Position numbers and translations under genes: made by a program | The notes under the pieces: generated by a model | Seen by the model: the letters and a program-made list of their open reading frames with translations, nothing else | What the model was told of the DNA's origin: nothing | Databases searched by the model: none | Part shown: piece by piece, positions 18,476-27,310 of the stretch | Position numbering within the stretch: the first letter of the stretch is position 1 | How the letters are laid out: each line of letters starts with the position of its first letter | Source of the DNA: Terriglobia bacterium | Lineage (GTDB): Bacteria; Acidobacteriota; Terriglobia; Terriglobales; Acidobacteriaceae | Assembly (NCBI GenBank): GCA_020073565.1 | Contig: JAIQEY010000032.1 | Coordinates: forward strand, 1 to 64,000 | Direction: 5' to 3' | DNA: 64,000 nt

Positions 18476-20116
18476 CTAGACCAAGTCCTCCACCTTCAAC
18501 TCCTCCCCGCCCTTCCACGCATTGTGAAACTCCTTCTCGACGAACCAGGCATCGGAGTTCCGCTCCTGCGCCTTGAGCGCCCGGTGCAGGCCAAACAACG
18601 ACCGCGGATTCCGAGGATTCCTCGTCAGATCCTCCCGGAACACCTGCTCCGCTCCCTGGGCATCCCCGCTTAGCAGCAGCACTCCACCCAGCGACTCGCG
18701 CACCGGGAAAAACCAATCCGGAGGCTCGTCATACTTCAACCCATCCTGCACCGCCACCGCGTCCCGCAGCCTGCTTACCGCCGCAGCGTTGTCTTTTTTC
18801 GCGAAGGCGATCTGCGCGCCCAAGACATTCTCAGCAATTTTCAGGATGTCTTTCGTCTTGTTGTTGATCGGCATCGTGAACACGACATCGGGCGACGTGG
18901 CCTTCTCCGCGTCCGCCACAACTTTGTATTCCGCTTCCGCCTCGCTGGTCTTTCCCTTTCCCGCCAGCGCCATGCCGCGCGCAAAATGCCAGAACCCGAC
19001 CGCCGTCTTCATCTCCGGATCGGGCGCCTTCATTGCCAGAATTTCGTCCCACTTGTGGAAGCGGACGGCCACCGCCATGGGGATCGTCATGAAGCCTTCG
19101 AGCGGCGGCATGTCCTTCACTGCCGGCCCCACATGCGCTGCCAGCATGTCGCCCGCTTTTTTCGCTTCGACATAATCGCCCGTCATGGCCGAGCACATCG
19201 CGATGAAATGCAGGTTGTGGCTGTAGTACATCATCGGATAAATGCCCTGTACCCCACTCCCCTTGATGTAGGCTCGGTCGGCTTCCGCCGCTTCCTGATT
19301 GGTCTTCACGGCCGCCGCATAATCCCCGGTGCGTATGTAAATGTGGGCCGGCATGTGCACGATGTGTCCCGCCGCAGGCGCAAGCGCCGCCAACCGGTTC
19401 GCACCTGCCAGGGCACGCTCCGGAGAGTTCGAAGCTTCGACCGTATGAATGTAGTAGTGAATCGCGCCCATGTGATTCGGGTCGCGTTTCAGTACCGACT
19501 CCAGCGTCGCAACGATCTCTTCCGTGCCCGCCTCGGGCGTTCCATCCGGATGCCACAGTCCCCACGGATGCAAATTCATCCCCGATTCCGCGAACAGAGT
19601 CGCCGCATCGAGATCGTCAGGAAAGTTCTTCACGCCCTCGCGCATAGCATCGTGATAGTCCTCCGCCGCCTTGCGCAGGTCCGCCTTGGGATCGGCCGGA
19701 AACCGCTTCGCCATGGCCGCGATGTAAGCACGCTCGCTGTCGCCGGCGCCGCCGCTCAAGTCCACTGCTTTCTGGATCGCCTCGTGCGCTTGCTTGAATC
19801 GGTCTTCACTCGCCGGATCGTTGTAATTCGGACCGACTGCCTCCGCGATCCCCCAATACGCCATCGCCAGTTTCGGATCGAGCTCCGATGCCCTCTGGAA
19901 CGACCGCGCGGCCTCGTCATGGTTGAAGGCGTAAATCAGCCGCAGCCCCTGATCGAAGAACTGCTGTGCCTCCGCGTTTTTCGTGGAAACCGGATGGTGC
20001 AAATCGCCCAGTCCAGTCATCAGCGTGACCGGCTTGGGCGCTTCCATCGCGTGATTTTGTGCAAAGGTGCAGATGCCAAGACACACAACAGCACAAACGG
20101 CAGCCAGCAGTTTCAT
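18476..20116 (-). CDS. Secreted TPR-repeat protein
   Basis: A 546-residue protein with a clear signal peptide (MKLLAAVCAVVCLGICTFA, cut before QN). After it come TPR-like helix pairs: AEAQQFFDQGLRLIYAFNHD, AARSFQRASELDPKLAMAYW, a middle region with HYYIHTVEAS and HMPAHIYIRTGDY, and further repeats to residue 520. The HYYIH and PAHIYIR motifs mark a group of bacterial secreted TPR proteins of unknown role. An enzyme function is not evident. It heads a two-gene unit with the NTF2-like gene, and its start is preceded by GGAGG 9 bases upstream. Confidence 0.85.
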   Translation of the reverse strand: MKLLAAVCAVVCLGICTFAQNHAMEAPKPVTLMTGLGDLHHPVSTKNAEAQQFFDQGLRLIYAFNHDEAARSFQRASELDPKLAMAYWGIAEAVGPNYNDPASEDRFKQAHEAIQKAVDLSGGAGDSERAYIAAMAKRFPADPKADLRKAAEDYHDAMREGVKNFPDDLDAATLFAESGMNLHPWGLWHPDGTPEAGTEEIVATLESVLKRDPNHMGAIHYYIHTVEASNSPERALAGANRLAALAPAAGHIVHMPAHIYIRTGDYAAAVKTNQEAAEADRAYIKGSGVQGIYPMMYYSHNLHFIAMCSAMTGDYVEAKKAGDMLAAHVGPAVKDMPPLEGFMTIPMAVAVRFHKWDEILAMKAPDPEMKTAVGFWHFARGMALAGKGKTSEAEAEYKVVADAEKATSPDVVFTMPINNKTKDILKIAENVLGAQIAFAKKDNAAAVSRLRDAVAVQDGLKYDEPPDWFFPVRESLGGVLLLSGDAQGAEQVFREDLTRNPRNPRSLFGLHRALKAQERNSDAWFVEKEFHNAWKGGEELKVEDLV

Positions 20117-20383
20117 ACAGACTCCTCCCTCGAAATAACCACGATGAGCCTTTGCTTGCGAAATAAAAGACGCACCTCAGCTTGAGCGGAAGCTTAATGC
20201 AGAAATGCTCGGCCACGCAATACCTGACAACTCTGTCCTCACGAGCGAAACCCTCCCACCCTTGTCATCCTGAACGGAGGAAGGTGCCTGCTCTTCTCTG
20301 TGCTCCCCTGTACACCCCGTGGTTCGCTCTTGCGATGCGTTGCATGCTCCGCCGCCGCGTCTGTTCTAAACTCGAATACACGC

Positions 20384-21352
20384 ATGCACAAAGCCACCAT
20401 CCTCTTCAATCCCAACTCCGGCCCCCGGCGCCGCGATACCGAACTGGACCACGCCATCGGCATCATCCAATCCGCCGGCATCCGCACAGACCTCACCATC
20501 TGCCGCTCCAGCCAGGAAGCGACCATCCACGCGCGCTATGCGGTCGCAGCGGGGAGGGACACCGTTTTCGCCTGCGGAGGTGACGGCACTATCCACGACA
20601 TCCTTCAGGGATTGGCGGGCACGCCGGTCGCGCTCGCTATTCTTCCCTTCGGCACCGCCAACGCGCTCGCCCACGACCTGGGCATCCCGCTCCGCCCGAG
20701 CGCCGCCGCACGTGCCGCTGTTAGCGGCACGGTTCGCCGCATTCCGCTTGGCCGCATCGGGTATCACGATTTTGAAGGAAAGCCCTCCGAGCGTTACTTC
20801 ACCGTCGCAGCCGGAGTCGGCGTCGATGCGCACCTCTTCTACAAGCTGAATCGGGATCTGAAGAAGCAGGCTGGCATGGCCGCCTATTACCTGAAAGCCT
20901 GGAACCTGTGGGCCACTCACCGCATGAGGAAATTTGAAGTCGAGTATGCCAATGGCAGCGGCGCGAAGCTGCAAGCCACGCTGACCGAGCTGCTCGCGGT
21001 CCGCATCCGCTTCTTCGGCAACATCCTGCGCGAACTCGTCCCCGGAGCATCGCTCGAATGCGCCGATCTGCGGGCGGTGATGTGCCGTACCGACAGCCGT
21101 ACGGCATACCTGCGCTACGTTGCCAACACCTTGCTGGGACGCCCCCGCAACATCGATGGCATCGACCTCGTGAGTTGCTCCGAACTCACCTGCCGACTGC
21201 CAGCTTCAAGCGGAGCCGAAGATCGGGTCTACGTAGAGGCCGACGGAGAACTCCTGGGCCGCCTCCCCGCCCGCATGACCATGCTCCCGGACGCCTTGTC
21301 GCTGGTGGTTCCTGCCACGAAGAACGAGAAGCCTGGCTCCGCAACCGCGTGA
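20384..21352 (+). CDS. Diacylglycerol/lipid kinase family protein
   Basis: A 322-residue member of the DagK/YegS/sphingosine-kinase-like family, which phosphorylates lipid hydroxyls with ATP at the inner membrane face. The N-terminus ATILFNPNSGPRRRD is the phosphate-binding strand and loop, FACGGDGTIHDILQGL carries the GGDGT nucleotide motif near residues 64-68, and LPFGTANALAHDLG is the following conserved block. The C-terminus VYVEADGELLGRLPARM is the usual family ending. ATG at 20384 starts exactly at the homology; the frame is open to 20300. The lipid substrate cannot be predicted. Confidence 0.92.
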   Translation: MHKATILFNPNSGPRRRDTELDHAIGIIQSAGIRTDLTICRSSQEATIHARYAVAAGRDTVFACGGDGTIHDILQGLAGTPVALAILPFGTANALAHDLGIPLRPSAAARAAVSGTVRRIPLGRIGYHDFEGKPSERYFTVAAGVGVDAHLFYKLNRDLKKQAGMAAYYLKAWNLWATHRMRKFEVEYANGSGAKLQATLTELLAVRIRFFGNILRELVPGASLECADLRAVMCRTDSRTAYLRYVANTLLGRPRNIDGIDLVSCSELTCRLPASSGAEDRVYVEADGELLGRLPARMTMLPDALSLVVPATKNEKPGSATA

Positions 21353-21769
21353 TTGCTATTGCGGTCACCTCAAGCTGCTGGTGAAGACCGGCGGAACTTC
21401 AGCGATTTCCGTCGTGCCATACGGACTCATGCCGATTTCGGAAATTGAGGGCGGAACTGTATCACTTTCCCACGTTGCGACGCAGGAATCCATCTCAGGA
21501 GTTTGCGGAATTTCTCTGGAACGTAAAATTCAATCACCTTCGCCATATCAACGTGCCCCTACCTTTCCTGTGATTGTTATTCCCGTAATGGCGGGAGAAA
21601 GGGAAGATGGGGGAGCGATTGAGATCTTGCACTAGCCTGCAAGGAACGTCCATAGAGCCGGTCTGAAGTGGCATGAATCGATCTGAAGAATAGTTCTGGG
21701 GGAGGAGAGCCAATCGCAATTGCGCCAGCAACGGGTTGTGCGTGAGAGCGCCTGTTTACATCAGTTGGC
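21353..21769. other. 417-bp stretch without a recognisable gene
   Basis: Only short open frames are present (for instance 21381-21635 on the plus strand, 84 codons, no ribosome binding site and no recognisable family). Base composition is lower in GC than the neighbours. I see no RNA gene or repeat. Confidence 0.5.
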
Positions 21770-22099
21770 ATGGTTATCAGCACACTTGTGCCACCCACCT
21801 TAGTCCTTAAAGGCCATTCTTATCGAAGCGCAACAACGGTAGTCTGGTACAAACGAAAAGCATACGGAAGGTGCTGTCTGGAAAAAGGGCCGCCAATATC
21901 GGAGCCATGGGTTGTTGCGCACGAAATCAGCAATGACTTGAGGGTTATTATCAAGCGCTGCGAGATGCTGGGAAGCCTCGTCAAAGAACCGGAAATGGCG
22001 AAACACCTGCATCTCATTCGTGAGGCGGCTCACCACATGGCCGACACAATTGCCCGAGCGGACATGTCAGCTCGACGGCGGACGAGTCGTACTGCCTGA
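21770..22099 (+). CDS. Small protein with an isolated histidine-kinase dimerisation (HisKA-like) segment
   Basis: A 109-codon frame whose residues about 46-96 (WVVAHEISNDLRVIIKRC, then EMLG and LIREAAHHMADTI) resemble the HisKA H-box helix and second helix of sensor kinases (usual form HELNNPL..I.GYAELL). No ATPase domain, sensor or phosphatase part follows. Short orphan HisKA proteins or remnants are seen in Acidobacteriota. The first 45 residues look non-coding, so the start is uncertain and the frame may be a remnant of a longer kinase. It stands alone in a gene-poor region. Confidence 0.4.
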   Translation: MVISTLVPPTLVLKGHSYRSATTVVWYKRKAYGRCCLEKGPPISEPWVVAHEISNDLRVIIKRCEMLGSLVKEPEMAKHLHLIREAAHHMADTIARADMSARRRTSRTA

Positions 22100-22237
22100 T
22101 GTGGGTAAGAAATCCCTCGCCATCGCACGCGTTCTCAATTAGCGTAATCGGCCTAATTTCGTGAATTGAGCAGCCTGGAGATTGATGGCGGCTGTTCACC
22201 GGGAGCGTAGATAATCGCCCCGGCTGACGTACTAATG

Positions 22238-22573
22238 TCAGGGTTGCGCACCTGCAGGCAACTCAGCGGGGTTTAGGGGGGTGCTCCTTTGTGCCAAGAG
22301 GATCAAGGGCACAATCACACCAAAAGGAACCAGCGCCAGAAGTTGCCACCAGCCACTTCGATTCGTATCATGCAGCCGCCTCGCTCCCACTGCGATCATC
22401 GGCAGCAGAGCCACGAGCGAGAACAGCGCGTAAACCCTAAGAGCGATGAGCGACGCGATGGCACTCCCAAGCAGGACGGCTAGAAAGAACCACCAGTACT
22501 CGGTGCGCGTCGCCCGCCCATCGAAATGCGCATACTTCCTGAAGCACGCCTTCACCGCATCAACAATTGGCAT
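22238..22573 (-). CDS. DUF805 family small membrane protein
   Basis: A 111-residue inner-membrane protein. Motifs of DUF805: ACFRKYAHFDGRATRTEYWWF at the N-terminus and GARRLHDTNRSGWWQLLALVP in the second half, with three hydrophobic segments (about 26-45, 48-65 and 80-100). The family has no known function. ATG at 22573 is chosen because homology begins there and an AGGGGGG site lies upstream; the frame is open to 22657. It appears monocistronic. Confidence 0.88.
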   Translation of the reverse strand: MPIVDAVKACFRKYAHFDGRATRTEYWWFFLAVLLGSAIASLIALRVYALFSLVALLPMIAVGARRLHDTNRSGWWQLLALVPFGVIVPLILLAQRSTPLNPAELPAGAQP

Positions 22574-22810
22574 TCGAACACCCCCCTGTTCTGGACTCTG
22601 AGACCGCGCGAAACAATCCTGGGTATGGCGGAAATTCGCCGGGCATTCTCGCGCCACACGAGTGATTGCCTTGGTTTCATCAGACTCGTCTGAAACCTAG
22701 AGTGTAAAGCAAGTGTGGATTGTTGGCGATAAATCGCGATATCGCTCTTGAGGGGTTTTGAGCGCTATCGCCTGATAACAGAAGTTACGCGCAACACCGT
22801 GAACATTGAT

Positions 22811-22841
22811 GCAAAGAAAGGCCGCCCAGACCTCGGGCGGC
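22811..22841 (-). terminator. Rho-independent terminator downstream of the HAF-repeat gene
   Basis: Read on the minus strand: GCCGCCC, seven-base loop, GGGCGGC (22841 down to 22821), then CTTTCTTTGC. It lies about 95 bases past the second stop codon (22935) of the HAF-repeat reading frame, and nearly 280 bases past the first stop. Confidence 0.75.
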
Positions 22842-22934
22842 TGTCCTGCAAGAGATGCGCGAGCCTTAGCTTCCAGCTCAAACTGTCTTGCCCTTGCGTA
22901 CTGCGGGTCGCCGGTGTCCGCAAGAGTTCACAAA

Positions 22935-23117
22935 TCAACTGGGTCGGTCGCCTTGGTCCAAGGCCACAGCATGCACCTGCCCGTCTGCGATGGAGCTACT
23001 GACGACCAGCCCGGTGTTGGAGATGTCGTTGTTGGGCTCTTCCCACCGGTTGGGCGGTTCCCCATACTCGCCTCCATGACGACTCGGAGTGAAGGCGCAG
23101 TTCCACAGACATGCCGC
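22935..23117 (-). pseudogene. In-frame continuation of the HAF-repeat gene beyond a TAG stop
   Basis: Immediately after the TAG at 23118-23120 the same frame stays open for 60 codons to TGA at 22935-22937. It includes NDISNTGLVVSSSIADG followed by QVHAVALD, which fits the HAF repeat pattern (INNxGxVVGxSxxxDGxxHAfxW). I read it as the true C-terminus, cut off by a nonsense change or reached by readthrough. Confidence 0.5.
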
Positions 23118-24419
23118 CTAGTGGATCGCAACGGCAGCGGCTTGCTCAGGGTTGTCGCCGACCCCGTATGTGCCCACCGCAATTCCGAAGTTGTTCACGG
23201 CATAGCCGGTGCTCCACTCTCCCGGGAAACCAAGCACCACCGCCTTGGATGGATCCTTGCTCTTCCACCGCGTTGCCAGCCAATTCCAGTCAGCATCGTT
23301 GCTCACTCCCACCACGTCGCCAACGTCATTGATGCCCCAGGCGATATTCCATCCCTGCAGCAATCCTGAAAGGGTTGCAAATACCGTCAGGCTCCCATTA
23401 CAAACACCGGAAGTTCTTACCTTCCAGAGGGCCGGGAGGGCAGTGCACGCCTCCTCGGTGCACTCCCAGTAATCACCGACGATCTCGCCGCGATTGTTTA
23501 TCGCCAGCGCTTCGGTGTACGGGTAGTCAGCGACAGCGGATTGATAAGGAAGCCGTTGAATCTTCCATCCCCCTCTGAGGGTGGGGGTCCAGATCACGGC
23601 AATTTCATCGAAGTTATCGCTCCAGGCGTCTCCTACAATCTGACCGAGATCGTTGACCCCCCAGCCGCCCCAATTGTTCAAGATTACGTTCTCGAAGACC
23701 TTGCCCCGTTGTTCGAAACCGCCCATTGGCAGGGCATGGACTTCCCAAGTCAAGGTTTGCTGGCCTTTATGCCACTGGAATCTTGGCGTCCACGCGACAG
23801 GACTGAGCCATATCGTAAGGCCGTTCGGATCATTGACCAGCGCTCGCACACTGAAGCCGACGATGAGTGTTCCGAGGTGGTTTACCGCGATTGCCGCGCT
23901 TCCGTCATCACCTGGGAGGGGGCCCAAGTCGAACGTGGTTTGGTGATTAGCGGTCCAGGCATAGCCTCTGGGATAGCCGTTTCCCCCTGTCATGTAGCCG
24001 ATGATCATGCCGAACAGGGTTATTCCCGCGCCTTCCCCAGCCTGGTCTGGAGCGGTACTGACGCCACTTTCGACCCAGTGGCCGGCCTTCGGACCGAAGA
24101 TCGGAACGCCGAGCACGCGGATGTCTCCACCGGCAACGTCACCCCAACCAGTAGCGACACCAAGGTCGTTGATGGCGCCCAACTGCGCCCAACTGCCTTC
24201 GGGATAGTGGCCCAAGTCGTAGATCGTGTTGTCTTGCGCAGTCACCGCCGGCGCGGCGCTGCGCGGACTCATCAAGCGAAGATTGTGTTTCTGATGAATG
24301 GCTAGATTCTTCGGACCAGCGTGTTTGCCAACATGTGGCACGACAGTTTGCCGCTGTGCCCATGCCCCCGAACAGAAGATTGCACAAAGGACCAAAGCGA
24401 GAGTGCTGATGCGTTTCAT
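23118..24419 (-). CDS. Exported HAF-repeat protein
   Basis: A 433-residue protein with a signal peptide (MKRISTLALVLCAIFCSGAWA, cut before QR). The mature part holds about five to six HAF-type beta repeats, each with a core such as AINDLGVATGWGD, AVNHLGTLIVGFS, GVNDLGQIVGDAW, AINNRGEIVGDYW, GINDVGDVVGVSN and AVNNFGIAVGTYG. Such repeats probably build a surface-located beta-propeller or similar; no enzymatic role is known. ATG at 24419 is chosen for the signal peptide, though the frame is open to 24509. The ending at TAG 23118 is suspicious: the frame continues with another repeat-like unit to 22935, followed by a good terminator. Confidence 0.78.
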   Translation of the reverse strand: MKRISTLALVLCAIFCSGAWAQRQTVVPHVGKHAGPKNLAIHQKHNLRLMSPRSAAPAVTAQDNTIYDLGHYPEGSWAQLGAINDLGVATGWGDVAGGDIRVLGVPIFGPKAGHWVESGVSTAPDQAGEGAGITLFGMIIGYMTGGNGYPRGYAWTANHQTTFDLGPLPGDDGSAAIAVNHLGTLIVGFSVRALVNDPNGLTIWLSPVAWTPRFQWHKGQQTLTWEVHALPMGGFEQRGKVFENVILNNWGGWGVNDLGQIVGDAWSDNFDEIAVIWTPTLRGGWKIQRLPYQSAVADYPYTEALAINNRGEIVGDYWECTEEACTALPALWKVRTSGVCNGSLTVFATLSGLLQGWNIAWGINDVGDVVGVSNDADWNWLATRWKSKDPSKAVVLGFPGEWSTGYAVNNFGIAVGTYGVGDNPEQAAAVAIH

Positions 24420-24776
24420 GGTTTCCTCCCCATGACGAAGAGCGCGTCCGTTCTTGCTCGCGCCTGGAAGTGTTGAGGGCCGACTCGCCTCAGGGGGTGT
24501 GCGTCTCAACGGGCGGGAACTGCGCTTCGGGGAGGCGAGTACACTACGTTCATTTGAGTCGTCGGTTACATTCTCTCGCCGTCGGTGGCTGTCCTAGCGA
24601 AAAAATCTGAACAGGTGAATCGACCCATTCCCGAAATGGAACGGCTGTGGCTCGTTTACCGTTGGGGAAGGTGCTAGCGGCAAGAACCTTCGCTCAAAGG
24701 ATGGTTGACGTAATATCGCTGTTAGCAACAGTTGACTTGATTTGTACCGGGATTGCGACGAAGGTAAGATTCGTAA
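24420..24776. other. 357-bp intergenic region, divergent promoters expected
   Basis: It separates the leftward HAF-repeat gene from a rightward small gene, so both promoters should lie here, but no convincing -35/-10 pair stands out. An imperfect repeat (CGACTCGCCTCA and GGGAGGCGAGTACA, around 24481-24545) could pair. No gene is seen. Confidence 0.45.
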
Positions 24777-25049
24777 ATGCCGAAAGAGCAGCGGGCCGAC
24801 GTAGCAAAGAAGCGGTTCGTCCTGCGTCAGGTACTCATTTTCGGAGGCTTGTCGTCGATGCTGGGGATTCTTTCCGTGTACCACCGCCATTTCGTCTGGC
24901 ATCTCGGATTCGACTTTTGTTTCGTTGTTCGTGGACTCGGTGTGCTCGTGTTTTGGGTCGCATGCTGGTATTTCGTGTCGTTGTGGATGTGGTCACGGAC
25001 CCCTCAAATCCTCGCGGATAAACGCAAGGAAGATCGCCGCCGAACATAA
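24777..25049 (+). CDS. Small two-helix membrane protein, unknown
   Basis: A 90-residue frame with a charged N-terminus (PKEQRADVAKKRF), two hydrophobic segments (about residues 18-36 and 44-68) and a basic tail (DKRKEDRRRT), the pattern of a small inner-membrane protein with both ends in the cytoplasm. An AAGGTAAG stretch lies about 10 bases before the ATG. I do not recognise a family, and its conservation is unknown. Confidence 0.5.
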   Translation: MPKEQRADVAKKRFVLRQVLIFGGLSSMLGILSVYHRHFVWHLGFDFCFVVRGLGVLVFWVACWYFVSLWMWSRTPQILADKRKEDRRRT

Positions 25050-25127
25050 CTGCGAAAAATCGCGTTTACACTCATTAACCGCGTAGTGAGAGTGCAAAAG
25101 CTGACACCAGCGCAATTTTCCGCCTCC

Positions 25128-25163
25128 TACTTCTGCAATCTAACTTCTGACTTCTGCATTCAG
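25128..25163. repeat. Half copy of the AGAAGTCAG word repeat
   Basis: CTACTTCTGCAATCTAACTT followed by CTGACTTCTGCATTCAG matches the right arm of the inverted repeat between prfA and prmC (3117-3146). Here only one orientation is present. Confidence 0.65.
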
Positions 25164-25183
25164 TTAAACTCTCTTCAGCTCGC

Positions 25184-26236
25184 TTGGAACCTGTCACCCA
25201 TTTCCTATTCGGCGCCGCCATGGGCCGCGCCGGCCTGAACCGCAAGACGGCGCTTGCCACCGCCACGCTCACGCTTGCCGCCGAGGCGGCTGACCTCGAT
25301 GTCGTCAGCCGCTTCTGGGGCTCGGCGGTCGGCCTCAATCATCACCGCGGCTTCACTCACTCGTTTCTCGGCGTCCCGCTGGTGGCCGCCGTCGTGGTTG
25401 GCTTCATATACCTGATCTGGCGATTGCGCGGAGGCTTAATCAAAGACCCCAACCTTCCGCCGCGCTGGGGACTGCTGTTCGCCTACGGCTGCCTCGCTGG
25501 GGTCAGCCACATCCTGCTCGACTTCACCAACAACTACGGTGTGCGTCCCTTCTGGCCCTTCTCCGAGCGCTGGATCTCCTGGGACATCGTCTTCATCGTC
25601 GAGCCCGTCATCCTGGTCGCGCTGATCCTCGGTCTGATCGTGCCCGGCTTGTTTTCGCTGATCAATGAAGAAATCGGCGCTCAACGTAAGGGCCCGCAGG
25701 GCAGGCTCGCGGCCAGCGCCGCCCTACTCGCCGTCTTCGCGTGCTGGGGAGTTCGTGATTACGAGCATCGCCGCGCGGTGGCTGTCCTCCAGTCGCGGAA
25801 TTATCAGGAAGCCGATCCGGTCCGGGTTTCCGCCTATCCCTACTGGCTTAATCCCTTTCGCTGGTATGGCGTGGTTGAGACACCTGCGTTCTTTGCCACT
25901 GCAGACGTCGATTCGTTGACCCCCGAAGTCGATCCCGAAGACCGGATGCAAATCCTGTATAAGCCGGAGGAAACGCCCGTCACACTGGCTGCCAAGAAGA
26001 CTTATCTCGGCCAAGTGTATTTAAGCTGGGCGCAATATCCTGTTACGGAAACCGAGCAGTTACAGAGCGGCCGCGCCGCCTACGTGGTCCGCTTCCGCGA
26101 TCTCCGTTATGCCTACCCGGGCCGTGATGCCCGCGCCATGCTCGGCGCCCGGGTCTTTCTGAGCCGCGATCTGCAATTGGTGAGTGAGCAGTTCGGGATG
26201 CGAGGCGCGGATACACGGAGTGAGCCACAGCGATAG
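25184..26236 (+). CDS. YdjM/YbcI-type membrane-bound metal-dependent hydrolase family protein (DUF457)
   Basis: A 350-residue protein starting with EPVTHFLFGAAMGRAGL and containing ADLDVV near residue 38 and HHRGFTHSFLG near 56-66: the histidine/aspartate motifs of the LexA-regulated YdjM-like family, annotated as membrane-bound metal-dependent hydrolases. Hydrophobic segments lie around residues 67-88, 100-115, 142-162 and 180-195. The C-terminal 150 residues (after HRRAVAVLQSRNYQEADP) form a soluble domain, giving a protein longer than E. coli YdjM. The start appears to be TTG at 25184, because homology begins there and no ATG is available. The substrate is unknown. Confidence 0.82.
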   Translation: MEPVTHFLFGAAMGRAGLNRKTALATATLTLAAEAADLDVVSRFWGSAVGLNHHRGFTHSFLGVPLVAAVVVGFIYLIWRLRGGLIKDPNLPPRWGLLFAYGCLAGVSHILLDFTNNYGVRPFWPFSERWISWDIVFIVEPVILVALILGLIVPGLFSLINEEIGAQRKGPQGRLAASAALLAVFACWGVRDYEHRRAVAVLQSRNYQEADPVRVSAYPYWLNPFRWYGVVETPAFFATADVDSLTPEVDPEDRMQILYKPEETPVTLAAKKTYLGQVYLSWAQYPVTETEQLQSGRAAYVVRFRDLRYAYPGRDARAMLGARVFLSRDLQLVSEQFGMRGADTRSEPQR

Positions 26237-26310
26237 AAGGCGGTATGATGAAGTCTTGGAGCATTTCAAGGGAAGAAGGCGGTCTACAATAACCTGAGTC
26301 AGGGAACGGC

Positions 26311-26664
26311 ATGAAGAACCGAATCATGTACATCGAGACGAAAGAAGATGGAGTCAGCGGGTCAGCACGGATTGGCCGTGTGACTTTTTCCAAGACCGGC
26401 AGGTCTGTCTACTATCGTGGCCGCCGCTTTGAAGCTCTCAAGAACGGCGGCTTCAAGTCGAACTACTTCGATTGTGAAACCGGCGAGGAATATTGGGTCT
26501 CCGGTTGCAAAAAGAAGGGCGGGGACCGTCTCTATCCCGGCACAGTCGAGATCGATGTGGATGTCCGAGAGGAGTACTGGACTGAAATTCGTGAGATGCC
26601 AGAAAAACGGCGGACCGCAACGATCCGATGTCCTGGCAAATACGGCGGCCGAGGACCGAACTGA
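26311..26664 (+). CDS. Conserved small cytoplasmic protein of unknown function
   Basis: A 117-residue protein beginning MKNRIMYIETKEDG and carrying the conserved blocks ARIGRVTFSKTGRSVYYRGR, FKSNYFDCETGEEYWVSGCK and VDVREEYWTEIR. It belongs to a widespread uncharacterised family that is sometimes wrongly labelled 1-deoxyxylulose-5-phosphate synthase in databases; there is no thiamine-enzyme motif here. It contains many aromatic and basic residues and no signal peptide. It is transcribed alone between two membrane protein genes. I cannot suggest a function. Confidence 0.8.
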   Translation: MKNRIMYIETKEDGVSGSARIGRVTFSKTGRSVYYRGRRFEALKNGGFKSNYFDCETGEEYWVSGCKKKGGDRLYPGTVEIDVDVREEYWTEIREMPEKRRTATIRCPGKYGGRGPN

Positions 26665-26766
26665 ACCGAGCCTTCCCTTGTTTTGTCTGTGTGGAACGTT
26701 CCTCACCGTTCCCTTGACCAGCCGCACTGATCCGCGCAACAATTCCAATGTTCCAACGAGGTGACC

Positions 26767-27297
26767 ATGCTGGCTTACATATTTGTCCTGTTCGCAGTCG
26801 CGGTCCGGTTCATGCCCCATCCTCTGGCCTTCACTCCGGTCATGGCCGCCCTGCTCTATTTCGGTGCACGCGGTCCGCGTCGCCAACTCTGGGCACCACT
26901 CGCTCTACTCGCCGCCTCCGACGTCGTGCTGACCAAGATCGTCTACGCCTATCCATTCTCCTGGGATCATTTCGTTACCTGGGCGTGGTACGCAGCTATC
27001 CTGTGGCTTGGCACCAGTCTGCGCGACCATACGTCTGTGCTGCGCGTTGCAGCAGCAGCGCTCACCGGCTCCGTCTCGTTCTTTGTCGTGAGTAATCTCG
27101 CCGTGTGGGCTTCCTGGAATATGTATCCCAAGACCCTGTCTGGCCTGATGACGTGCTACACAGCAGCGCTGCCGTACTTCCGCCGCGGATTTGAAGGGGA
27201 CATGCTCTTTACCGCCGCCATGTTCGGCCTGCCCGTAGCCGTCAGCGCCATTGTCCGCTGGATGGATGGCGCGAACAGCACTCCGACCGCGGCCTAA
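26767..27297 (+). CDS. Small integral membrane protein (DUF6580-like)
   Basis: About 176 residues with five or six hydrophobic segments spanning nearly the whole length and the pattern VRFMPHPLAFTPVMAALLYFG, SDVVLTKIVYAYPFSWDHF and SNLAVWASWNMYPKTLSGLM. Phe-Xaa-Pro and WNMYPKTLxGL motifs are typical of the DUF6580 family; some members resemble S components of ECF vitamin transporters, but no ATPase or T component is nearby. ATG at 26767 or GTG at 26761 could start it, with GAGG just upstream. It converges with the VTT-family gene, separated by 13 bases. Confidence 0.75.
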   Translation: MLAYIFVLFAVAVRFMPHPLAFTPVMAALLYFGARGPRRQLWAPLALLAASDVVLTKIVYAYPFSWDHFVTWAWYAAILWLGTSLRDHTSVLRVAAAALTGSVSFFVVSNLAVWASWNMYPKTLSGLMTCYTAALPYFRRGFEGDMLFTAAMFGLPVAVSAIVRWMDGANSTPTAA

Positions 27298-27310
27298 CGA
27301 ACCTAAGCTC

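Noticed and set aside
18986-20185. 399-codon plus-strand frame
   Set aside because: Antisense to the secreted TPR protein gene; composition (His/Arg-rich) is typical of a shadow frame.
22673-22697. Palindrome GGTTTCA..TGAAACC near the DUF805 gene as an operator
   Set aside because: A single short dyad about 100 bases upstream, without a second copy or a recognisable promoter, is not enough to call an operator.
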